Shown piece by piece: positions 14,870 through 20,355 of a DNA stretch of 20,355 nt. The notes under the pieces were generated by a model that was not told the origin of the DNA, did no database searches, and worked only from the letters and a program-made list of their open reading frames with translations. A program made the translations under genes and the position numbers. The DNA is from Candidatus Poribacteria bacterium. Lineage in GTDB: Bacteria > Abyssobacteria > SURF-5. The stretch spans positions 1-20,355 of the forward strand of contig JACRIR010000068.1 of assembly GCA_016215705.1 (NCBI GenBank), in the 5' to 3' direction. The number at the start of each line of letters is the position of its first letter. Positions within the stretch are counted from its first letter, which is position 1.

Positions 14870-16051
14870 TTATTGCCTATAGAATGACCTCACTTCGTTA
14901 CTGTAGATGATGGTCAGCGGCTGGGAATCCAAATCTGCGCCGCGGACCTTCCAGTATACGCGTTTGCCGGAGGGAATCTTGTTCCACACCGAAGCGGGCA
15001 TCATCCAGTTTTCGGAATAGATGGTCTGACGCAGGTTCACGTACGTGCACCAATAGGTCCTGAAGTCCTGATAATAACTCAAATCAACGGCAAACGCATT
15101 GTTCGAGCCTCCGTCTGCCGTCCACATGAACGTTGGTGGCGAGCCGAGCGTCGGTGTGCCGGTCGGAGAAACAAGGCTTATCTGTGAAAGCTCGGGCTCT
15201 TGCAGGGGAACAAGGTCGACATTGGCCATGCCGAAAGCTAGGCTGCTGGCGTGTCCGGACCATGCTATCCAGAACGTGCCGTCGCTATTCGGCCCGCCGG
15301 TCGCTCCCCAGCTATTTTTGCACAGCCACGCCTGCTTCGAGTTGTCCCACCCGATAATGAGCACAGCGTGGCCTCCCTCGTACGCTCCGCTCGCCTGCCT
15401 GTAAACTGCGCCCGGGGACCGCGTGCCCCAGAACGTAAAGAAATCCGAATAGACCTGGTAACTGAAATATGCCGGCCCATCCTGATAAAGAGAAGCCTTC
15501 ATGTCGTCTACGCTGCCGGTGTTGACCGTGAACAGACCCGTGGAATGATATGGCGCCGGCTCGCACTGAAGGCTGCCGCAGGCGACGTTTGTTTCCGTCG
15601 GGCATCCAGTATGATAGTCAGCGTAGCCCGTGCATGGCTCCTCCAGTGGGCCATTCGAGTACCAGTATTGCAGCGCAAAATAATTACCGCCACAGCAGCC
15701 TCCCATCGAGAGATTACACGAAACCTGTTGCTCCTCCGCCAGATTATATGAAGGTCCGCCCGCAAGAAGGATTTTCGATTCCATAACACCGGTGACCGCG
15801 AACGCCCAGCACGAACCACAATAGCCCTGATCCTTCGCAGTCGTCACCGCTCCCAGGGTACGCCAGTCGAACGACGATGGTAGCGTCGCCTTTGCCGAAG
15901 GCGGCATGTGCTTGAGTGTCGCCTGGTACTCGATCGGATCGAATCCCCAATCGCCGAGCGGGAATCTCTCCTGCGCCCATGCGTTGCCGTTCGCCAACCA
16001 CAACCCGAAGACCGCGATGGCCAGTGACAATGTTTTCACGATCCCTCGCAT
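14870..16051 (-). CDS. Secreted papain-family (C1A) cysteine protease with C-terminal beta-sandwich-like domain
   Basis: The 393-residue protein starts with a signal peptide (LSLAIAVFGLWLANGNAWA, likely cut after Ala26). The catalytic domain (about 57-280) shows the oxyanion Gln75 and nucleophile Cys81 in DQGYCGSCWAF, EEQQVSCN, His228 in EGGHAVLIIGW and Asn246 in CKNSWG, so all papain active-site residues are present. Cysteine pairs such as GGCCGG suggest disulphides outside the cytoplasm. Only about 30 residues separate the signal peptide from the mature domain, too few for the usual inhibitory propeptide. The last 110 residues (from about PELSQISLVSPT) look like an Ig/fibronectin-like binding or anchoring domain, by inference. 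AGGAGGAG lies just before the ATG. Confidence 0.92.
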   Translation of the reverse strand: MRGIVKTLSLAIAVFGLWLANGNAWAQERFPLGDWGFDPIEYQATLKHMPPSAKATLPSSFDWRTLGAVTTAKDQGYCGSCWAFAVTGVMESKILLAGGPSYNLAEEQQVSCNLSMGGCCGGNYFALQYWYSNGPLEEPCTGYADYHTGCPTETNVACGSLQCEPAPYHSTGLFTVNTGSVDDMKASLYQDGPAYFSYQVYSDFFTFWGTRSPGAVYRQASGAYEGGHAVLIIGWDNSKQAWLCKNSWGATGGPNSDGTFWIAWSGHASSLAFGMANVDLVPLQEPELSQISLVSPTGTPTLGSPPTFMWTADGGSNNAFAVDLSYYQDFRTYWCTYVNLRQTIYSENWMMPASVWNKIPSGKRVYWKVRGADLDSQPLTIIYSNEVRSFYRQ

Positions 16052-16410
16052 ATTCTCCTCCTGGAAACGCCTAGAGTGTCAAGAGCGCTCAAAGCGCGTA
16101 GTCACGACGAGGATTCAACCCTGCGCCCATTCCATCTTTGCCATTCGGCTCAGGCCCAAATGCAATCTATAGGCAGGAGCATAATTTGAGCCAAGAGGAG
16201 AAGCCTGGCAACCATACTTTGAACATCTCGTGTTTGTCCACATAACTAATTGGCAGGTAACTATTTATAAACATCTGAGATTGTTTCCAGCGGATAGTGA
16301 GCGGCCTATTTCAGGCTGGTTCAGGAAAGGGCGCCGCCGCTATTTGTCGTCGGAGTGACAAAGTTGGCTTCCGGCGCGTAAAGGTCTGATTCTTGCCATA
16401 GAGTTCATAA
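16052..16410. other. Gene-free region upstream of the protease
   Basis: Apart from the protease ribosome binding site (about 16055-16061) I see no gene, hairpin or recognised repeat in these 359 bases. Dispersed repeats begin immediately to the right at 16411. Confidence 0.5.
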
Positions 16411-16431
16411 CGCGGCATAGCCGCAGCCAAA
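16411..16431. repeat. REP-like repeat CGCGGCATAGCCGCAGCCAAA, copy 1
   Basis: The 21 bases match the copy at 19037-19057 at 19 of 21 positions. The core GCGGC..GCCGC is a small palindrome that can form a 5-bp hairpin. Confidence 0.65.
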
Positions 16432-16442
16432 CAGCACGCATC

Positions 16443-16467
16443 GGGCGCGATGAATCGCGCCCCTACA
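16443..16467 (-). repeat. Palindromic element (GGGCGC..GCGCCCC type), intergenic copy 1
   Basis: GGGCGCGATGAATCGCGCCC followed by CTACA is a near-perfect palindrome of the same family as the elements inside E2 and the 693-residue protein. Its orientation (ending CCCCTACA on the plus strand) is opposite to that of the copy at 16544-16570. Confidence 0.8.
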
Positions 16468-16491
16468 GCGTTTCTTTGCTCGCGCCTCGGG

Positions 16492-16530
16492 AAAATCGGG
16501 GACACGATGTGGCATCATGTCTCCGATTTT
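16492..16530. repeat. Long hairpin element with 18-bp arms
   Basis: AAAATCGGGGACACGATG (16492-16509) and CATCATGTCTCCGATTTT (16513-16530) are inverted repeats with two mismatches and a 3-base loop. The AAATCGGGGACA end resembles REP-type elements that accompany REP-associated tyrosine transposases, but no such gene is present. The hairpin sits between two oppositely oriented copies of the GGGCGC palindrome. It could also fold in RNA. Confidence 0.75.
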
Positions 16531-16543
16531 CTTCATTTTTGTC

Positions 16544-16570
16544 TGCAGGGGCGCAATTCATTGCGCCTAT
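16544..16570 (+). repeat. Palindromic element (GGGCGC..GCGCCCC type), intergenic copy 2
   Basis: TGCAGGGGCGCAATTCATTG followed by CGCCTAT is the same element as 16443-16467 in inverted orientation. The two flank the 16492-16530 hairpin and form a symmetrical compound structure of about 128 bases. Confidence 0.8.
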
Positions 16571-16672
16571 GTGACTAATATGTGTCAGGTACTTGCAAGA
16601 AATCGCAACACGAACTCAAAGAAATCACTCAAACTGTCGGATGCCATCTGGAGAACGCCGGGCACTATGGTC

Positions 16673-16678
16673 TATAAT
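16673..16678 (+). promoter_or_regulatory. Possible -10 box for the 693-residue protein gene
   Basis: A perfect TATAAT lies 29 bases upstream of the preferred ATG at 16707. No matching -35 sequence is visible at the usual distance, so this is weak. Confidence 0.25.
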
Positions 16679-16706
16679 AATAAAGTTCTTCACAAGGATA
16701 TGGCAA

Positions 16707-18788
16707 ATGAAGCCCGAGGAGTTCGATTTCGTAGCATTCAATAGCACGAACCTGCCGGATGGGTATCCGTCCAGGTTTTCTGCCGATTCCTACGTCAGCG
16801 AGCCATTCTCCCCAGCTTATGATGATAGAAGAAAGGCGTGTCTCGAATTCTTTTCCAGGAACCCGGCCCGGCCGACAGTCAAAGGGTTCATATACGAGTT
16901 AGCGCGGCTTGCAACATCAGCGGGAAACATCAATTGGTATGCGATAGAAGGAGCGCTCACATATGTCGAGCAGAGAATAGACTGCGCCGATTTCGTGCTG
17001 CTGGGAATCTTGAGGCTGGTTTTCCAGTTCGGACAACACGGGATGCGCCCTAGGAGAGTTTCACAGAACCACGAGGGCGCAATGAATTGCGCCCCTACTG
17101 ACAGCAGTGAAAAAAAGATTCCCGATCGCATTGTGCGGCGGGCCAGGGACGTGATGCTCGGCTTCAAATACTGGCCGGATGAGCCGGGTCAGGATTCCAT
17201 GTGCACGTGGACGGAGAACCATCAAGTGATATTTTCCACGTGCGAGTATCTCGCCGGAATGCTCTTCCCGGATGAGACTTTCAGGAACTCGGGCGCGACC
17301 GGGCGGGAAAAAACGAAAAGAGCGCGTCGTCGATTGCTGAAATGGATGGAATTGAGATTCCGGACGGGTTTCAACGAATGGCTCTCCAACGTCTATTATG
17401 ATGAGGATATCGCTGCGCTTGTGACGCTGGCCGATTTCTGCGATGATCCGCTGCTCGTGCGAGGAGCGCGGTGCGCACTGGACCTCCTCTTCTACGACAT
17501 GAGCCTCAACTCTTTCAAGGGCACATTTGGCTGCACGCATGGTCGCAGTTACGAGCGCGAAAAGAAGTCAGGCCTCGAGGAATCGACCGCCGACACCCAA
17601 AAACTCATGTTCGGGATGGGGGTATTCGGAAGCGAGGACAGCATGAGCGCCGTCCATCTGGCGCTGAGCCGGAACTACCGCCTCCCGAAGGTCATCTACG
17701 ACATCGCTTCCGATTATTCAAAACAGGAGATGACAAGCAAGCAACGAGCAGGCATTCGAATAGCCGAAGCGCCACGGTGGGGACTTGGCTTCGAGGGTCT
17801 CGATGACGGGATGACGCTCCTGAGCTTCGAGGCGTATGTTCATCCGAAAACCTTTGCTCTCTTCATCAGGCTGCTCGAGGCGTATCGGTGGTGGGACAAC
17901 GAGTTCTTTGTTGCCTTCAAAAAGATGAGAAAAATGCTGACGATGTTGCGTGAGATAAGCATGACGAGGCCGGTCGCATGGCTCTTGAGAAAAGACGTCT
18001 CACGAAATATGCGCGAGGAAGTTCACACGGTCACTTATAAAACGCCGGACTACATGTTGAGCGCCGCGCTGGACTACAGGAAGGGTTTCGGTGGCGACCA
18101 GCAACATGTCTGGCAGGCGACGTTGTCGGAGGAAGCGGTTTGCTTCACGACTCACCCGGGCTCGTTTGCGGAGCGCTCGCCGGACTACTGGACCGGCTCC
18201 GGCTTTCTCCCGAGGGTTGCGATGCACAAGAACGTGCTTGTGGCTGTCTATCGCATCTCTTCGATGCCCGGGCTCTACATGCGCAACAAGCACGACTTCA
18301 CGCATGCATACTTTCCGAAGAGCAAATTCGATGAAGTAGCCGAGAAAAACGGATGGGTGTTCGGTCGAAAGGATAGAGGCTACATCGCGCTGTATTCACG
18401 GAACAAATATTATTGGCAAAAGGAGGGAACGGATCGGGAGGCCGAGATAATTGCGGCAGGCAAAGAAAACATCTGGCTCTGCGAGATGGGCCGTGAAGAG
18501 ACATCCGGAGGATTTTCCGATTTTCAGAAGTCCGTCGCAGCGGCAGAACTTTCCTTCAACGGACTGGGAGTCCAATACCACTCGCCGTCGGTCGGGGCTG
18601 TCGAATTCGGGTGGAGCGGCAACTTCCTCGTCGCCGAAGAGGAGATTCCCTTGCGAAACTGCCTACGCTACGACAATCCCTACTCACAGACCGCTTTCGA
18701 CCCGAAAGTGGTCGAAATCCGGAAAGACAGCGAATGGCTGCGTCTCGAGCTCGACAATTTGGAACGCTCGTGCAGTTCGACGGTATGA
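16707..18788 (+). CDS. Uncharacterised 693-residue protein, possibly carbohydrate-active
   Basis: I do not recognise a named family. The preferred start is the ATG at 16707-16709, which has AAGGAT about eight bases upstream; the in-frame ATG at 16593 adds 38 residues of repeat-adjacent, unconvincing sequence. There is no signal peptide and no obvious membrane helix. The first two thirds look helical with regularly spaced aromatic residues (GFIYELARLATSAGNINWYAIE, FNEWLSNVYYDEDIAALVTLADF). The last third is richer in beta-type sequence and holds DYMLSAALDYRKGFGGDQQH (about 448-467) followed by HVWQATL. A helical toroid plus beta domain, as in heparinase-like lyases, would fit but is only inference. 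A dispersed palindrome contributes residues of about 123-132 (GAMNCAPT). A weak hairpin follows the stop. Confidence 0.75.
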   Translation: MKPEEFDFVAFNSTNLPDGYPSRFSADSYVSEPFSPAYDDRRKACLEFFSRNPARPTVKGFIYELARLATSAGNINWYAIEGALTYVEQRIDCADFVLLGILRLVFQFGQHGMRPRRVSQNHEGAMNCAPTDSSEKKIPDRIVRRARDVMLGFKYWPDEPGQDSMCTWTENHQVIFSTCEYLAGMLFPDETFRNSGATGREKTKRARRRLLKWMELRFRTGFNEWLSNVYYDEDIAALVTLADFCDDPLLVRGARCALDLLFYDMSLNSFKGTFGCTHGRSYEREKKSGLEESTADTQKLMFGMGVFGSEDSMSAVHLALSRNYRLPKVIYDIASDYSKQEMTSKQRAGIRIAEAPRWGLGFEGLDDGMTLLSFEAYVHPKTFALFIRLLEAYRWWDNEFFVAFKKMRKMLTMLREISMTRPVAWLLRKDVSRNMREEVHTVTYKTPDYMLSAALDYRKGFGGDQQHVWQATLSEEAVCFTTHPGSFAERSPDYWTGSGFLPRVAMHKNVLVAVYRISSMPGLYMRNKHDFTHAYFPKSKFDEVAEKNGWVFGRKDRGYIALYSRNKYYWQKEGTDREAEIIAAGKENIWLCEMGREETSGGFSDFQKSVAAAELSFNGLGVQYHSPSVGAVEFGWSGNFLVAEEEIPLRNCLRYDNPYSQTAFDPKVVEIRKDSEWLRLELDNLERSCSSTV
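17075..17099 (+). repeat. Palindromic element inside the 693-residue protein gene
   Basis: GGGCGCAATGAATTGCGCCC plus CTACT matches the intergenic copies and the E2 copies. It is read in frame as GAMNCAPT from the strand opposite to the one read in E2. The flanking coding sequence stays open on both sides. Confidence 0.85.
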
Positions 18789-18798
18789 TGTCTGACTT

Positions 18799-18815
18799 CG
18801 CCTGACTCCCAGGCG
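18799..18815 (+). terminator. Weak hairpin after the 693-residue protein gene
   Basis: CGCCTG (18799-18804) pairs with CAGGCG (18810-18815) around ACTCC, starting 11 bases after the stop codon. There is no T-tract, so intrinsic termination is doubtful. Confidence 0.3.
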
Positions 18816-18911
18816 GACTTGCCAAGAGGAATGGCATATAATAGCGGCTACATTTCGATAACCATAACTTCAAGCCGCCCGGCAAACTCGCACGTGCGAA
18901 AAAGGAGGCAT

Positions 18912-18977
18912 ATGAAAGGGGACCTTCTGGTCATCGACACCCCCAGCCATGGCCTGTCGTCGGCTGAATATGCTTGA
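18912..18977 (+). pseudogene. Orphan gene start: 21-codon frame with strong ribosome binding site
   Basis: AAAGGAGG (18901-18908) sits three bases before an ATG that opens MKGDLLVIDTPSHGLSSAEYA and then stops at TGA (18975-18977). TATAAT at 18837-18842 could be its -10 box. Dispersed repeats begin about 40 bases downstream. This looks like the 5' end of a gene whose body was lost, though a real small peptide cannot be excluded. Confidence 0.4.
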
Positions 18978-19017
18978 ATTGGCGGCAGTCTCTCTTTGCC
19001 GGCATCAAAATACAAGT

Positions 19018-19145
19018 GCAGCCACGGAGCGCACAGCGCGGCAAAGCCGCAACCAAAACAACAAAAAGAATTCACCACAAAGGCACGAAGTCACAAAGAA
19101 AAAGAAGAAGCATGTAACCACGGATTGCCACGGATTAGCAGGGAT
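19018..19145. repeat. Composite of several dispersed repeats
   Basis: Adjacent pieces from different repeat families lie end to end: GCAGCCACGGAGCGCACAG (from 19018), the REP-like CGCGGCAAAGCCGCAACCAAA core (19037-19057), CACCACAAAGGCACGAAGTC (from 19073), and TAACCACGGATTGCCACGGA (from 19115). A further related piece, GATCTCCGTGGCAAAGAG, is near 19256-19273. No gene is visible between 18978 and 19297. Confidence 0.6.
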
Positions 19146-19297
19146 TTGGGGAAAGAAGAAGAAAAGAGAATCACGACAAGAATTCGTGATCCTGATATTG
19201 AGTAGTACAGAGTTCCCAGAGAAATCTTCTTTTTCACCAATCTCCGGACCTCAGTGATCTCCGTGGCAAAGAGACTTATGAAAAATGGAGGTGTGGA

Positions 19298-20355
19298 ATG
19301 TTTGCCAGGCGTATGAACAAAGTTTATATGATTCTTTCGGTTGTTTTCTCCGCCGTTTGCCTCACGTGCGCGACTCCGGAGGTGAAGAAACCCGAGATGG
19401 GCAATGGAGACACGCGGGTTCCTGAAGCGGCCAAGGCGAATAACGAGGCGCGCGAACTCATCAATAAGTATCTCGTTCAGTATGGCCCTAAGCGGCAATA
19501 CGACCTTGTCGCTGAAACGAATGTAGACATTCCCATGAGAGACGGTTCGACGCTGAAGGCCAACATCTTCAGGCCGGACACCGAGGGCAAATTCCCGATA
19601 ATCATGTCCATGACCGCCTATATGAAGGACAGGCCATGGCCTGTTCCCGAAGGGCACGAGGGAGGACCGGGAAAATACCAGGTGTGGGAATTGCCGGACC
19701 CCGAGCGTTGGGTTCCGTGGGGCTATGCTCTTGTTCGAGTCGACACGCGCGGCTTCGGACAATCCCGGGGCAAAGTCTCCGGTCTGGACGACCAGGAGGC
19801 GAACGACTATTACGACGCAATTGAATGGGTGGCGCGCCAGCCGTGGAGCAACGGAAACGTTGGCCTCTCGGGCGTGTCTTACATCGCCATCAATCAATGG
19901 TACGCCGCAGCGAAACAGCCTCCTTCATTGAAGGCGATCATCCCATGGGAGGGTCTTGCCGACCAGTATCGCGACAGTTTTTATCGCGGCGGAGTCTTTT
20001 GCTTCCCATGGGTCATGTTCTACGTCGGAGAGTTCTATCGCGACTACTCGGTGCGCGGTTGGCCGCATGCGCAGGCGCACAACGAATCCACTATGATAAA
20101 TATTTGGGACTTTGTCTCGCATCGCACTGATGATGAGTTCTGGGCCGAGAGGCGGCCGGACTGGAGCAGGGTTCAAGTTCCGCTATACAGCGCCGGAAAC
20201 TGGAATGGTTGGATGGGCGCCGGCCACCTTCGCGGGAACCTCGAGGGATTCAAGCGAGCGGCCTCGACACACAAGAAGCTCCGTGTTCATACGGGCGCTC
20301 ACCAGGACGCATATTACTCAGAGGAGGGCATGCTCGACCAGTTGAGGTTCTTCGA
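19298..20355 (+). CDS. CocE/NonD-family alpha/beta hydrolase, exported, partial (3' end beyond window)
   Basis: The frame is open from the ATG at 19298 to the window end (352 complete codons). A hydrophobic N-terminus (MILSVVFSAVCLTCA, residues 11-25) suggests export; it lacks a clean lipobox. The hydrolase domain shows PMRDGSTLKANIFRPDTEGKFP, WGYALVRVDTRGFGQSRG, AIEWVARQPWSNGNVGLSG and the nucleophile elbow GVSYI with Ser194, as in X-Pro dipeptidyl-peptidase (S15)/cocaine esterase relatives. These cleave esters or amides, including beta-lactam side chains and N-terminal peptides. The usual C-terminal jelly-roll domain would lie beyond the edge, as would the rest of the catalytic triad. GGAGGTG lies about five to eleven bases before the ATG. 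Substrate cannot be inferred. The 807-base opposite-strand frame here is its shadow. Confidence 0.88.
   Translation, partial: MFARRMNKVYMILSVVFSAVCLTCATPEVKKPEMGNGDTRVPEAAKANNEARELINKYLVQYGPKRQYDLVAETNVDIPMRDGSTLKANIFRPDTEGKFPIIMSMTAYMKDRPWPVPEGHEGGPGKYQVWELPDPERWVPWGYALVRVDTRGFGQSRGKVSGLDDQEANDYYDAIEWVARQPWSNGNVGLSGVSYIAINQWYAAAKQPPSLKAIIPWEGLADQYRDSFYRGGVFCFPWVMFYVGEFYRDYSVRGWPHAQAHNESTMINIWDFVSHRTDDEFWAERRPDWSRVQVPLYSAGNWNGWMGAGHLRGNLEGFKRAASTHKKLRVHTGAHQDAYYSEEGMLDQLRFF

Noticed and set aside
16411-16570. Possible CRISPR array from clustered repeats
   Set aside because: The repeats are different families and in mixed orientation, with no regular repeat-spacer period and no cas genes.
16593-16706. 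Earlier start (16593) for the 693-residue protein
   Set aside because: The extra 38 residues lie next to repeats, look non-protein-like and have a poor ribosome binding site. ATG 16707 is preceded by AAGGAT.
19091-19897. 268-residue open frame on the minus strand at the right end
   Set aside because: It runs antisense through the CocE/NonD hydrolase and through dispersed repeats, and shows no recognisable domain.

Overview
The window looks like a chromosomal segment of an uncultivated, repeat-rich bacterium, probably from a metagenome-assembled genome. It carries bacterial metabolic genes with Shine-Dalgarno sites, dense short dispersed palindromes, and no rRNA, tRNA, CRISPR array or intact transposase that I can see. 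I cannot assign a phylum from the sequence alone.

Layout. Positions 68-1870 (+) encode a membrane glycosyltransferase of the ArnT/PMT type with a C-terminal TPR tail. It converges on a leftward metabolic cluster at 6941-1905 (-): 2-oxo acid dehydrogenase E1 alpha, E1 beta, E2, then an NAD-type isocitrate/isopropylmalate-family dehydrogenase. No E3 (lipoamide dehydrogenase) lies in the window. Positions 6942-8439 are gene-poor and hold a truncated HDOD-domain gene beside a dispersed repeat. At 8440-12507 (+) there is a PEP/ATP-dependent phosphotransferase with rifampin-phosphotransferase-like domain order, then a MtaA/uroporphyrinogen-decarboxylase-family methyltransferase. A leftward pair follows (14257-12600): an O-methyltransferase overlapping a TetR regulator by 4 bases. 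Next come a secreted papain-family protease (16051-14870, -), a 693-residue protein of unknown function (16707-18788, +), and a secreted CocE/NonD-type hydrolase that runs off the right edge (19298 onward, +).

The most unusual feature is how short palindromic elements interact with genes. (1) All three junctions of the dehydrogenase operon carry an inverted-repeat element at, or within 8 bases of, the upstream stop codon. One element supplies the last 23 codons and the stop of E1 alpha. (2) A short palindrome (core GGGCGCAATGAATTGCGCCC) lies in frame inside two unrelated proteins: twice in the interdomain linkers of E2 (read as VGAQFIAP) and once, read from the opposite strand, in the 693-residue protein (read as GAMNCAPT). 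This resembles the protein-coding palindromic elements known from Rickettsia. (3) The same palindrome occurs as an inverted pair around a large hairpin in the intergenic region at 16443-16570. No transposase is visible, so these would be non-autonomous elements.

Together the genes describe a heterotroph with 2-oxo acid oxidation, possible one-carbon/corrinoid metabolism and secreted hydrolases. The phosphotransferase, the unknown protein and the substrates of both methyltransferases remain undefined.
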